DNA of 64,000 nt from an uncultured Gammaproteobacteria bacterium (GTDB taxonomy: Bacteria; Pseudomonadota; Gammaproteobacteria; Pseudomonadales; Pseudohongiellaceae): contig CAILUG010000041.1 of assembly GCA_903837345.1 (NCBI GenBank), positions 18,727 to 82,726 of the forward strand, in the 5' to 3' direction. Shown here one piece after another: positions 1 through 8,954 of this stretch. The notes beneath the pieces are model-generated. The model was not told where the DNA came from. It made no database searches and saw only the letters and a list, made by a program, of their open reading frames with translations. Each line of letters starts with the position of its first letter. Position 1 is the stretch's first letter. Position numbers and translations under genes: made by a program.

Positions 1-1199
1 AACACTGCGCCGATGGCTTTGGCAACAGAGCCGGCGGCACCGTTAAGATCGATGGCGATACTGACATCCGAAAAAGACAGGCGTTCAATATTCTTGAGCG
101 TTGCATTGCCATCAGTGCCGACCTGGTCAATGACATGCAAGCCGTTGCTGTCAGATGTGATCTGGTAATTTGCGCGAGGGCCGTTGAATGCGACAACATC
201 AACCCCGGCTCCACCATTGATAGAATCGTTGCCACCGCCACCATGTAATGTGTCATTGCCACTGGTGCCAACCAGCACATCTGCACCACTGGTGCCGATG
301 AATATGTGGTTGATGGGTGCGATGACAAGCGTGGCAACTGCCGGCAGCGAGTTGGTGATGCCGTCGTTGGCGACATAGGTGAAGGTGTCGGTGCCGTGGA
401 AATCAACAGCAGGTACATAAGTAAAGCTGCCATCCTTGTTCACGGTAACTGAGCCATGCGACGGGGTGACGTCCAATGCATAGGTCAGTGTCTGCGGATC
501 AGGATCAGTGGCTGCCGGTAACTGCCCGGCAAGCACACTGTCTTCATTCAGGGTGAATTGCGCAGTTTGCACCGTGGGAATGTGGTTGGCCGGTGTCGAG
601 AAAGAATAAGTGGATTCCCCGGCATAAGCGTTGCCATAGGTATCCTTGAAAGCAGCATTGTCAATTCTCAACGTATAGGACTTCCCGAGCAGCAGGTCGT
701 TGGTCGGGTTGATGATCAACTGGTTGTTGCTGATCGCAAGGTTGGCACTGGTAGCTGCTGCAAAGGTTTCAATGGTTTTGCCGAAACTGTCGATCAGGGT
801 GACATTGCCCGCTGTGCCTCTGACAATGGCTTCACTGAAGGTAATGGTGATGTTGCTGTCGACCGGCACATTGGTTGCGCTGGTGGACGGGTTGAATTGG
901 GTGACAGTGGGCGGCGTTGCATTGGGGTACAAAGAGGTGATGTTCATCAGACCATTGCTGAATTTCAGATATTCCACACTTTTCAGTTTCAGATGAAAGG
1001 TGTAGCTGGCACCGCTGACTGAATCCACCAGCACATAGCCGTTGGCAACATCCTTTTTGATTACGAAACTGGTGCTTGCAATTTGGCCAAAATCCAGCGT
1101 ATCAGTACCGGCCAGACCATCGATCAAAGTGCCGGAGGGATCGCCGGATTGGGGTGCATACCAGTAATCGTTGCCGGTAGTCGCATAATAGGTTGCCAT
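1..1199 (-). CDS. RTX/Ig-like secreted repeat protein (3' end outside window)
   Basis: The frame is open from an ATG at 1199 to the left edge, so about 400 N-terminal residues are visible. The N-terminus carries an RTX-like stretch (TGNDYW, GLAGTDTLDFG). It is followed by a bacterial Ig-like segment (PPTVTQFNPSTSATNVPVD, about residues 93-205), a cadherin/VCBS-like segment (NEDSVLAGQLPAATDPDPQ, then YVANDG) and a nonapeptide calcium-binding region (GGGGNDSINGGAGVD). No Sec signal peptide is visible, which with the RTX repeats suggests type I secretion. A Shine-Dalgarno sequence (GGCAGGAAT) precedes the ATG, and the gene starts 31 bp after the ApbE gene, so it is probably the last known member of that operon. 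The function is unknown; adhesin or surface-layer roles are common for this architecture. Confidence 0.75.
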   Translation of the reverse strand, partial: MATYYATTGNDYWYAPQSGDPSGTLIDGLAGTDTLDFGQIASTSFVIKKDVANGYVLVDSVSGASYTFHLKLKSVEYLKFSNGLMNITSLYPNATPPTVTQFNPSTSATNVPVDSNITITFSEAIVRGTAGNVTLIDSFGKTIETFAAATSANLAISNNQLIINPTNDLLLGKSYTLRIDNAAFKDTYGNAYAGESTYSFSTPANHIPTVQTAQFTLNEDSVLAGQLPAATDPDPQTLTYALDVTPSHGSVTVNKDGSFTYVPAVDFHGTDTFTYVANDGITNSLPAVATLVIAPINHIFIGTSGADVLVGTSGNDTLHGGGGNDSINGGAGVDVVAFNGPRANYQITSDSNGLHVIDQVGTDGNATLKNIERLSFSDVSIAIDLNGAAGSVAKAIGAV

Positions 1200-1230
1200 A
1201 AATTCCTGCCGTTAAATTCGCTGTAAAGTT

Positions 1231-2163
1231 TCACGCAGTCGCATAAAGGCCGGCTGCATTGGCCTGGTTCTGGTAATAGCGACCTTGCTGATCTACTGCC
1301 AGAAAAGGCAGTCCACTGAGCTGCAAAAACTCGAGCCCTTTGTCTTCCATCAACATCGCGATGGTGCTGTAACTGCCTGCAACCAGTGTGTGTGGGGCCA
1401 GTACAGAAACCGATTGCCACCAAGTCACCGGCATGCCGGTGTGCGGATTGAGAATGTGGCAATACCGTTTGCCGTTTACTTCAATGAACCGTTCATAATC
1501 GCCACTGGTGGCAAGGGCTCCGCCAATCAGTGGAATAGTGGCAATCACATCATCCTGCTTGCGCGGATGCCTGATGCCGATCATCCATGGTGATCCATCA
1601 GTCCTGGGGCCCAGCATGCGGAAATCGCCGGCCAGATTGACATAGCCATGCCTGCAATCTGCGGCCAGCAACACAGCGGCAGCACGATCCGCCGCATATT
1701 CCTTGCCGAAGCCGCCGAAATCGACTTCCATGCCGGCTTTTTCAAGGCGCACATTGTTGTCGTGGTGTTGGACAGCGTGCCAGTCAACAAGTTCAGTCAA
1801 TAGTTCGAGTTGTGATGCTGAAGGAATATTCTGCGCGTTGAAATTCCATGCTCGTCGCAACACGCCGGAAGTAATGTCGAACAAACCTTTGCTGAGGTTG
1901 TACAGTGCATCGGCATGCGCAAACAGTTGCAGGGTTTCCTTGTCGCAGGCAACAGGCTCGCCACCGGCTTGCTGGTTGAGCCGCGATAACAGGCTGTCCT
2001 GCCGGTATCGTGAATACTTGTGCTCGATGCGCAGGATTTCCTGCTGTGCAGCCACAAAGTGGGGCTGCGCCTGTGCGTCAGTCATGCCGTCCAGCACCAG
2101 CTCACAAACACCGCCCAGGGCTTTGCATGTGAATTTGCTGATGCCTGAACCCATCACGTCCAC
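1231..2163 (-). CDS. ApbE-like FAD:protein FMN transferase (copy 1)
   Basis: The 310-residue product matches the ApbE family, which moves FMN from FAD onto a Ser/Thr of target flavoproteins. Visible family motifs are YSRYRQDSLLSRLN, GLFDITSGVLRRAW, VDFGGFGKEYAADRAAA, VNLAGDFRMLGP, TSGDYERF and CHILNPHTGMPV. No signal peptide or lipobox is present, unlike many ApbE proteins. The C-terminal segment that usually reads D-A-x-x-T and holds the metal-binding Asp reads AGSYSTIAML here, so the Asp is Gly. The GTG at 2163 directly follows the TGA of the DUF3570 gene; an ATG at 2154 is an equally good start. Close paralogue of the gene at 22813-23718. Confidence 0.85.
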   Translation of the reverse strand: MDVMGSGISKFTCKALGGVCELVLDGMTDAQAQPHFVAAQQEILRIEHKYSRYRQDSLLSRLNQQAGGEPVACDKETLQLFAHADALYNLSKGLFDITSGVLRRAWNFNAQNIPSASQLELLTELVDWHAVQHHDNNVRLEKAGMEVDFGGFGKEYAADRAAAVLLAADCRHGYVNLAGDFRMLGPRTDGSPWMIGIRHPRKQDDVIATIPLIGGALATSGDYERFIEVNGKRYCHILNPHTGMPVTWWQSVSVLAPHTLVAGSYSTIAMLMEDKGLEFLQLSGLPFLAVDQQGRYYQNQANAAGLYATA

Positions 2164-3348
2164 TCAGAAGCTGTGACTGATGCCGAACAACAGGCTGCGC
2201 GCATAGAAATCAGGAATGCCGGGGCTGCCGGTGCCCAGCGCCCAGCTCTGCCGCTGGTGATACTGCTCGAACTTGGCATCCACGCTCCAGTTTTTGGCGA
2301 AGGTCTTCGATACCTTGATGCCATAGGTCAGGGCGCCAAAAGCCGAGAGACGCTGATCAAGCGATGCCGGAGTTCCGGCAATAAAATCGTTGTAGATCAC
2401 TGATACCGGAGCGCCAACAGTACTGTCATCGGCATAGGGATCATTGGCAACCGGATCAAGATAGAAATTGGCTTTGGTCTGCGAGTAATAACGCAGCACC
2501 GGCGTCAGTTGCCAGTTGCCAGGCAGGTTGTAGACATATTCCAGTTCAAAAGTGTGGGCAGTGATGTCGTAGCTGTCCTGGTAATAGCGGTACGACGCGT
2601 GCAGCGTGCTGTCGTTGGAACCAAAGTAATGGTTCCAGCGCAACAAGAGGGAATCTTCGCGGCGCGTATCGGGCCTGACATCGTAGAGTTTGTACTGGTC
2701 GGCAAAATAGCCGCGGCCGTCGGAATGGTGCAGCGTAATCTGGGCCAGATCGTTTTGTGACAGCACTTGCGTAAGACCGGCCACCACGTCGAGTGTGCGT
2801 TTTTCCTTGCGCTGGTTCAGGAAGACGCTGTGAGGCAGGATCTGGTCGGTGCTGTAACTGGCACCAACCGTGTAAGTGGTGTTCTGGTCGGCGGTAGACC
2901 ACGCGTTCTGCAACGAATAATTGCGGGACAGGTAATCGTGCTCTGTACTGTAGGACGTGCCGGCAGTGAAGCTGTCCTGCCGGAAGTAGCGCGTCACCGA
3001 AGCCGAGTAGGCATGGCGTTCATCCACCATCGGCGTAATACCGGAAGCAAAATATTTGGGGGAGGCACCCGAAATGTCGTCATGCACAAAATTGCCGGTG
3101 ATGCTCCACTCGCCGGCGAATGGCACCAGGAATTCCACCGCCTTCGCATCCACCTTGATGCGGTCTGCATCCGCCTGGTAGTCGTCATAGGAAAGTGATT
3201 TGAAGCTGATTTTGCTTTCGGTGGGTGCTGCTTCCGCCATCACCAGTGGTGATACCAGTGCACTGGCGCTGGCGATCAGGGCCAGGGTGCTGATCTGGCA
3301 AAAATCATGGGCAGGCCTGGTACTTTTTGCTTGTGTCTTGGAGGTCAT
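2164..3348 (-). CDS. DUF3570 family outer-membrane beta-barrel protein
   Basis: The 394-residue protein has an N-terminal signal region ending near VMAEA. The body consists of alternating aromatic/polar segments typical of beta strands (LLLRWNHYFG, LHASYRYYQDSYDI, ELEYVYNLPGNWQL) and ends in a terminal Phe (FGISHSF), the outer-membrane barrel insertion signal. The overall pattern and the company of a DUF4266 lipoprotein and ApbE identify it as DUF3570. The biochemical function of this family is not established. The gene ends immediately before the ApbE start, indicating one transcript. The upstream DUF4266 gene is 53 bp away. Confidence 0.8.
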   Translation of the reverse strand: MTSKTQAKSTRPAHDFCQISTLALIASASALVSPLVMAEAAPTESKISFKSLSYDDYQADADRIKVDAKAVEFLVPFAGEWSITGNFVHDDISGASPKYFASGITPMVDERHAYSASVTRYFRQDSFTAGTSYSTEHDYLSRNYSLQNAWSTADQNTTYTVGASYSTDQILPHSVFLNQRKEKRTLDVVAGLTQVLSQNDLAQITLHHSDGRGYFADQYKLYDVRPDTRREDSLLLRWNHYFGSNDSTLHASYRYYQDSYDITAHTFELEYVYNLPGNWQLTPVLRYYSQTKANFYLDPVANDPYADDSTVGAPVSVIYNDFIAGTPASLDQRLSAFGALTYGIKVSKTFAKNWSVDAKFEQYHQRQSWALGTGSPGIPDFYARSLLFGISHSF

Positions 3349-3401
3349 TGCGGATTATCCGGGCAAGGAATTCAGGAGAAGAACCGGTGGTAGCTGGCGA
3401 A

Positions 3402-3650
3402 TCAGTTGCAACCGCAACCGCCGCCGCCAACTCCGGCTCCGCCAGAGGCGGCTTCCTTGCTGGTGTAGGTATGCTCGGCAAACTGGCGATCCAGCGCGTC
3501 CGCATCGAACACCATTTGCGGCTTGGCCAGATTGCCTTTCTCCCATGGCTGCACCGGTTGCACACTGGTACAGCCTGTCATTGTGCTGACAACAAAGCTG
3601 CATGCCAGCATGCAGAAACATAGTCGGATCCTGTACATCATCAGAGTCAC
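3402..3650 (-). CDS. DUF4266 small lipoprotein
   Basis: The 82-residue product has a hydrophobic leader with a lipobox ending STMTGC. The mature part contains PWEKGNLAKPQM, a central H-x-Y-x-SKEA stretch and the glycine/cysteine tail GGGGCGCN, which is the signature of DUF4266. The tail cysteines could bind a metal or cofactor, which is inference. It is the first gene of the DUF4266-DUF3570-ApbE-RTX operon, and its promoter should lie in the 195 bp separating it from hslO. Confidence 0.82.
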   Translation of the reverse strand: MTLMMYRIRLCFCMLACSFVVSTMTGCTSVQPVQPWEKGNLAKPQMVFDADALDRQFAEHTYTSKEAASGGAGVGGGGCGCN

Positions 3651-3845
3651 TTCCTGCCTGTATATAGAAAGGTAATCAATTAGAAAGAAGAGTTGCAGCG
3701 GATGCTACTTGGTGATTCTTAAGCAAAGCTGAATATACGGAAAATAACCCTGCATGTCTGTGAGTCAATGCAAGGATTTTGCGGCAAATCAACGCTTCCT
3801 GGTGTCTGCCGGAGTTGACGACGCCGAATTTGATGAGAACTGTTC

Positions 3846-4775
3846 TCAATGCACTATTACATCCGGCGGCATTGTATCGCCCGGCCCGGCAAACAGTCGG
3901 GCAACATCGGTACTGTTGAAGCTGAATCGCTGCTGGCAGAACTCGCAGTCCACTTCCACTTTGCCGGCCTCGCGCAAAATATCTTCAACTTCGTCGCGCC
4001 CAAGGGTAATCAGCGTGTTTCCGACCTTTTCGCGCGAGCAGGTGCATGAGAATCGCAGGGGTTTTGGCAGGTGTACACTCACTTGCTCTTCATGAAACAG
4101 GCGAGTCAGCAACTGGGTGGGTGGCAGGTTCAACAGTTCGGATTCTTCCAGCGTGGCAGCCAGGATGTTGACGCGATTCCAGTCTTCTTCGCGATCCTGC
4201 AGCTCCGGCAGCGAGTCATCAGCGCCTTCCGCCACCAGTTGTTCGCGCGCGCTGCGGGAATCCGGCAGCAGTTGCAGGAAGAAACCGGCCACACAAGTGG
4301 GGGTGGCGACCAGCCGGAATGTGGAGCGCAACTGTTCCGACTGCAGAAAATACACGTTCAGTGCATCCGCCAACGTATAGCCTTCCAGTGCAACAATGCT
4401 CTGGTAACGTTCACCCGAGTCCTTTATTACGGTGATCAGGATGTGGCCTGTGCCATAGACTTCCGCCAGTGAACCATCCGGTACCAGGCCTTCCCAGCGC
4501 GCCAAGCCGCGAATTTCACCGGAATTGGTCACTTGCACCACCACTTTGCTGAGCGGGACGTCGCCCTGCACCTGCATTATCATGTTGCCGTCATATTTGA
4601 TGGTGGCCGACAGCAGCACCAGCGCACCCAGCGCGGTGCCTAGCTGGTTACGCACGTTGGGCGGGTAATCGAAGCGCGTCAGCACCTCAATCCAGCTGTG
4701 ATTGAGGTAAACCAGCTCGCCACGGATGTCGAGCTGGTCAAAATTGAAGCGAAGAAGTTGGTCCTGGGCAGTCAT
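3846..4775 (-). CDS. hslO: Hsp33 redox-regulated chaperonin
   Basis: The 309-residue protein matches Hsp33, a cytosolic holdase activated by oxidation. The N-terminus QDQLLRFNFDQLDIRGELV aligns with known HslO. The C-terminal zinc switch is intact, with Cys-x-Cys in SCTCSREKV and Cys-x2-Cys in DCEFCQQRF. The gene is divergent from the DEAD-box helicase, and the start codons are about 65 bp apart. Length is normal for the family (about 290-300). Confidence 0.95.
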   Translation of the reverse strand: MTAQDQLLRFNFDQLDIRGELVYLNHSWIEVLTRFDYPPNVRNQLGTALGALVLLSATIKYDGNMIMQVQGDVPLSKVVVQVTNSGEIRGLARWEGLVPDGSLAEVYGTGHILITVIKDSGERYQSIVALEGYTLADALNVYFLQSEQLRSTFRLVATPTCVAGFFLQLLPDSRSAREQLVAEGADDSLPELQDREEDWNRVNILAATLEESELLNLPPTQLLTRLFHEEQVSVHLPKPLRFSCTCSREKVGNTLITLGRDEVEDILREAGKVEVDCEFCQQRFSFNSTDVARLFAGPGDTMPPDVIVH

Positions 4776-4839
4776 TGCGCCATTTCACCGCACACACCGG
4801 GTCTATACAATAGCGCCTCATCAATGCGAGGTACTCCCC

Positions 4840-6300
4840 TTGTTCGCTTCTCTTGGCCTTAACGAGCGTTTGCTCAAGGCGTTGGAAAAACTCTCCCTGG
4901 TAACGCCGACGCCGGTGCAGGAGGCCATGATCCCGGTGGCCATGACCGGGCGGGACGTACAAGTCAGTGCCGAGACCGGCAGTGGCAAGACGGCCGGCTA
5001 CCTGCTGCCCATATTGCACCAGATGCAGGAGAAGCCGGCACCCAAGTCTGCCACCCGCGCGCTGATCCTGTTGCCGACCCGCGAGCTGGCGCATCAGGTC
5101 AACAAAAGCTGCGAAGAGCTGGCGTCGTTCACGATGATCAGGAGTTGCCTGATCCAGGGCGGCACTTCCTACAATGAACAGAAAGCCGAGATCCGCAAGA
5201 ATCCCGAATTCATCATCGGCACGCCTGGCCGCATACTCGAACATGTGCAGCAGCACTCGATCGATCTGAACGATCTGGAATTCCTGGTGCTGGACGAAGC
5301 TGACCGCATGCTCGACATGGGCTTCCGCGATGCAGTGATGGAAATCGTGCGTGCCTGTCGCAAGGAGCGGCAGACCATGTTGCTGTCGGCCACGCTGGTG
5401 CATGCCGGCATCGGCCGCATTTCCGGCGAAGTGTTGCAGGATCCTGCCATCATCGAGATCGGCACTCATCGTTCCGAACACCAGAGCATCGAGCAGCAAC
5501 GTATCCTGGCTGATGACCCGGCCCACAAGAACCAGTTGGTGAACTGGTTGTTGTCCAACACAGTGTTCGACAAGGCGCTGATCTTTACCAACACGCGCGA
5601 ACATGCCCAGCAGCTGTGCGATTTCCTGCAGAAGCAGCGCGACCGCCAGAATTCGGCGGCGTCAGAAAATTCCGCATGGGGCAAGGCTGCCCGCAACAGC
5701 ATGAAGATAGGCTGCCTGCACGGCGAACTCGACCAGCTGGAACGCAAGCGCATCATGAGCCTGTATCGCACCAATGGCATTCGTGTGCTGGTGGCAACTG
5801 ACCTGGCCGCGCGCGGGCTGGATGTGAAAGGCATCGATCTCGTCATCAACTACAGCATTGCCCGCTCCGGTGATGACCATGTGCATCGCATCGGCCGCAC
5901 CGGCCGTGCCGGCGAAAAAGGCCTGGCGATCGCACTGGTGGCGCCCTCGGACTGGAACAGCTTCTGCAGCATTGAGCGTTATCTAAGCATCACGATGACG
6001 CCCCGTGAAATCAAGGGCATGGAAGCGCTGTTCAAAGGCCAGGTGAAAAAAATCGGCGGCAAGAGCAAGGACAAGAAGAAGGAAGACGGCAAGGACAAGA
6101 GCAAGAAAAAACCGAAACCCAAGGCGGAAACCCGCCACAGCTTCAAGAAGAACATCGGCAAGCGCCGCAAACCCAGTGCCAGGGAAGCAGCGGATACTGC
6201 AAGTGCAGCACCGCCCGCCACAAAACTGATCGACAGCAAAGGTGTGGCACCAGTCAAACGCAAGGCCAAAGCTGAATTTGAACCCGAATCGGACGACTAA
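4840..6300 (+). CDS. DEAD-box ATP-dependent RNA helicase (SrmB/RhlE-like)
   Basis: The 486-residue helicase carries Q-motif region TPTPVQEAMIP, Walker A SAETGSGKT, PTRELA, the DEAD box VLDEADRMLDMGF, SAT, and the C-terminal motif HRIGRTGRAG. The basic tail, rich in Lys (about residues 400-486), resembles the RNA-binding extensions of SrmB and RhlE. The TTG at 4840 is preferred because it has a GCGAGG Shine-Dalgarno about 8 bp upstream and begins the family's N-terminus (FASLGLNERLLKAL). The longer in-frame ATG at 4726 lies inside hslO. An RNA-remodelling role in ribosome assembly or RNA decay is expected; the exact orthologue is unsure. Confidence 0.92.
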   Translation: MFASLGLNERLLKALEKLSLVTPTPVQEAMIPVAMTGRDVQVSAETGSGKTAGYLLPILHQMQEKPAPKSATRALILLPTRELAHQVNKSCEELASFTMIRSCLIQGGTSYNEQKAEIRKNPEFIIGTPGRILEHVQQHSIDLNDLEFLVLDEADRMLDMGFRDAVMEIVRACRKERQTMLLSATLVHAGIGRISGEVLQDPAIIEIGTHRSEHQSIEQQRILADDPAHKNQLVNWLLSNTVFDKALIFTNTREHAQQLCDFLQKQRDRQNSAASENSAWGKAARNSMKIGCLHGELDQLERKRIMSLYRTNGIRVLVATDLAARGLDVKGIDLVINYSIARSGDDHVHRIGRTGRAGEKGLAIALVAPSDWNSFCSIERYLSITMTPREIKGMEALFKGQVKKIGGKSKDKKKEDGKDKSKKKPKPKAETRHSFKKNIGKRRKPSAREAADTASAAPPATKLIDSKGVAPVKRKAKAEFEPESDD

Positions 6301-6306
6301 AATCCG

Positions 6307-6322
6307 GGTCAGAGTCACATTT
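6307..6322. repeat. Dispersed repeat GTCAGAGTCACATT, copy 1
   Basis: The 14-base core GTCAGAGTCACATT lies seven bases after the helicase stop codon. The same core recurs at 58596-58613 and 59205-59221, always in intergenic DNA. Short elements of this kind are reminiscent of REP-like sequences spread by RAYT transposases, but none of those genes is in the window. Confidence 0.6.
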
Positions 6323-6443
6323 CCTTCTATCCGCACCAAATGAGCAAGGGGGAGAGCCGGGATGTTGGTGAGGAGCGGAAGCGACCGAGACAAGCATCCT
6401 GGCAAGGCCCCCTTGCGGACTCCGGAGAGAGTAACAATTGAAG

Positions 6444-8807
6444 TTAGAAGCTGTAGTTTAACGTCACCCCTGCTGTACGCGGATCACCGACCTGACCTAC
6501 ATACAATCCGGAACTGCCCGGCTGTGCGCTGAGGAATTCGAAGTATTCGGTGTTGAACGCATTGCGTGTCCACACAAAAAACTCCCAATTGTTGTCGGCG
6601 CGGAAACCGGCGCGGAAATTGGCGAGCATGTAACCGTTTACCACCAGGTACTTCGAAGCAGTGGCGCTCGAGGAAAAACTCGAACGATAGCTGGTATCAA
6701 TACCGACAAAGGCTTTCCCGCTCTGGCCAAGCAAACTGGCGGGATGCACATATTCACCACCTAACGATATTGCCCGTTTGGAAATGCCGGGCAGATCAGT
6801 ACCTGAGATGTCGCACACGCCGGCACCGAGCGGGCCGGCCGGTGCACCAGTCAGTTCCAGCGGGCACGGAGCGTCCTTGAAGTCGTCGTACTTGCCGTCG
6901 GTATAAGTGGCATTTAGTGTCAGCACAAGATTGTTGGTGGGCGCATAGTTCAGCTCCACTTCCGCACCTTTCACGGAGGCCTTCCTGGCATTGGCCAGAT
7001 ATCCGCGCAACACGCCGACAGCCGAGTTCATGACGTTGGCCTGAAAATCGTCAATTTGCGTATCGAACACGTTGGCGTTGGCAGTCAACAGCCCATCGAG
7101 CAGTCTGCTTTTGAGACCAAGCTCAACATGATGCACTTGCTCAGGCTTGACGGTGGCAGCCGCAATAGCAGGATTGCCGGCCGCATCGTTGGGAATGCCG
7201 CTCAGGTTTACGCCGACTGATTTGAAGCTTTTCGAGTAAGTGGCATAGGTATTGATGTTGCCGGTGAGTGCATAGGCAAGCGTCAGCTGGCCCGACACAT
7301 CGGAATTGCTCGAATCGGCCTTGTAACTCTGTGACTGCAGGACCGAGTTCTTCAGGGCGATCAAGGCCGCATTGCCGGTTTGCAGGCCGCCGCTGACGAC
7401 GCTATTGAAATCGGTAGTTTTGGCGTCGTAGTTCCAGCGGAGGCCAGGCACCACTTTCAATTTTTCTGTCACTGTCCAGTTCAATTGGCCAAACAGCGCA
7501 TAACTCTTGTTGTCGAAATGAATGTCATTCAGCTGCTGCAAGCCGTTCAACAGCCCCGGCGTCGCCGCATTGGCGGAGGGCGCCAGCAGCCAGCGCGCCG
7601 CAGCGCTGCCTTGTTCCTGATCGCCCAGCGAGTGGATGCTCTGCTTGTAAAGGAACAGGCCAGCCACATAATCAAGCTTGTCTGTTATATCGGCGGCATA
7701 GCGTAATTCCTGAGTCCACTGGTCCTGCTTGGAAGGATTGGCTGAAACAGTAGTAATCGGCAGCCCGAGGAAGTCGCGGTCACTGGATGGATACCAGTTC
7801 CAGTAGCGCCAGGCAGTGACAGAGGTAAAGGTACCGGGGCCGGCTTTCAATTCCGCTACCAGGCCAACACCGCCCAGATCCTGATGACCCTGGATGGGTG
7901 TATCCACATCGGTCAGCCGGTCGAATGGATTGGTGCTCGGCGGTTTATAACCGAGCTCTGCTGCCATCTGCGCATACTGGCGGTTCAGCGGACGCTGGGT
8001 TGGAGCCACACCGGCGAAAACCTGGGTGCAGCAGGCTGCACGCTGTTTGTTGTAGTCGGCGTTCAGCGTGAAGGTCAGATCATCAGAGAAGTTGTACAAA
8101 ATCTGGGTGCGTACACCGAGATTGTCGAGATTGTTGATATCGGTATCAGTAACAACATTATGAATGGTGCCATCGCGTTTGGTGCCGGAAAACGACAGCC
8201 GTCCTGCCACACTTTCGCTGAGCGGCCCGGTCAGATAACCGCGGGTCTGCTGGAAACCCAGATCACCGTAACTGACTTCCAGCCGGCCTTCCGGTGTAAA
8301 GCTTGGTGCACGCGTAGTTACGTTGATCGCACCGGCGGTGGTGTTCTTGCCATAGAGTGTGCCCTGCGGGCCGCGCAGTATTTCCACTTGCTGCACATCG
8401 ATGAAGTCGAATGTGGTTGAAGCGGGGCGAGCGTTGTAAACCTGATCCACATACACACCAACGCCGGGTTCTATGCCGTCATTGGTCAGACCGAACGGCG
8501 CACCAAGTCCGTGAATGTTGACTGCCGTGTTGCGTGGATTCGATGAAAACAGCTGCAAGCTTGGCTGCAATTCGGTGAGCCGGTTAACGTTGAAGGTGCC
8601 TTTGGCTTCCAGTGTGTCGCCCCCGATCACTGACAACGGAATTGGCACATCCTGCGCATTCTCGATCTTGCGGCGCGCACTGACTGTGATTTCTTCAACG
8701 CCGCTGCCAGCTGCAGCTTCCTGCTGTCCGCTTTGCGCGAAGGCGGTGACTGCGAAGCCGGCAGCCAGCGCCAGTGCTGCCAGTGGGTATGGGTTGATGT
8801 TTTTCAT
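6444..8807 (-). CDS. TonB-dependent outer-membrane receptor
   Basis: The 787-residue protein has a signal peptide (LALAAGFAVTAFAQ), a TonB-box-like stretch (VEEITVSARR) and a plug domain (VPIPLSVIGGDTLEA; VEILRGPQGTLYGKNTTAG). A 22-strand-type barrel follows, ending NYSF with terminal Phe. The ATG at 8807 is chosen because an AGGAG sits seven bases upstream; an earlier in-frame start lacks one. The ligand is unknown, and sequence style is that of the large CirA/FecA-like receptors that also import plant or aromatic compounds. The 33-bp element at 8868-8900, shared with the molbindin and cysB promoters, lies 61 bp upstream and hints at control by sulfur or oxyanion supply. Confidence 0.93.
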   Translation of the reverse strand: MKNINPYPLAALALAAGFAVTAFAQSGQQEAAAGSGVEEITVSARRKIENAQDVPIPLSVIGGDTLEAKGTFNVNRLTELQPSLQLFSSNPRNTAVNIHGLGAPFGLTNDGIEPGVGVYVDQVYNARPASTTFDFIDVQQVEILRGPQGTLYGKNTTAGAINVTTRAPSFTPEGRLEVSYGDLGFQQTRGYLTGPLSESVAGRLSFSGTKRDGTIHNVVTDTDINNLDNLGVRTQILYNFSDDLTFTLNADYNKQRAACCTQVFAGVAPTQRPLNRQYAQMAAELGYKPPSTNPFDRLTDVDTPIQGHQDLGGVGLVAELKAGPGTFTSVTAWRYWNWYPSSDRDFLGLPITTVSANPSKQDQWTQELRYAADITDKLDYVAGLFLYKQSIHSLGDQEQGSAAARWLLAPSANAATPGLLNGLQQLNDIHFDNKSYALFGQLNWTVTEKLKVVPGLRWNYDAKTTDFNSVVSGGLQTGNAALIALKNSVLQSQSYKADSSNSDVSGQLTLAYALTGNINTYATYSKSFKSVGVNLSGIPNDAAGNPAIAAATVKPEQVHHVELGLKSRLLDGLLTANANVFDTQIDDFQANVMNSAVGVLRGYLANARKASVKGAEVELNYAPTNNLVLTLNATYTDGKYDDFKDAPCPLELTGAPAGPLGAGVCDISGTDLPGISKRAISLGGEYVHPASLLGQSGKAFVGIDTSYRSSFSSSATASKYLVVNGYMLANFRAGFRADNNWEFFVWTRNAFNTEYFEFLSAQPGSSGLYVGQVGDPRTAGVTLNYSF

Positions 8808-8867
8808 GCATTTCTCCTGGTGTGATTGCGAAAACGTCGCCACTGTACTGACGGCGCTTGTGCAAAC

Positions 8868-8900
8868 GAACCAAGAATAAATGCGTTGCTTAGCAGTTTT
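8868..8900 (-). promoter_or_regulatory. Shared 33-bp promoter element, copy A (TonB receptor)
   Basis: The element reads GAACCAAGAA at its left end and TTGCTTAGCAG near its right end on the plus strand. It aligns without gaps to 10681-10713 (26 of 33 identical) and to 20225-20257. It lies 61 bp upstream of the receptor start. The core TTGCTTAGC is invariant in the three copies. A regulator-binding or promoter role is inferred from position and orientation. Confidence 0.6.
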
Positions 8901-8954
8901 TGATGAGTTGGTGCGAGACAGCTGCTACCCGGCTAAAAATAATCGCACTCTGAA

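Noticed and set aside
3717..3746. Possible fourth copy of the 33-bp element (TTAAGCAAAGCTG)
   Set aside because: Only about ten core bases match and the orientation is opposite to the neighbouring DUF4266 gene.
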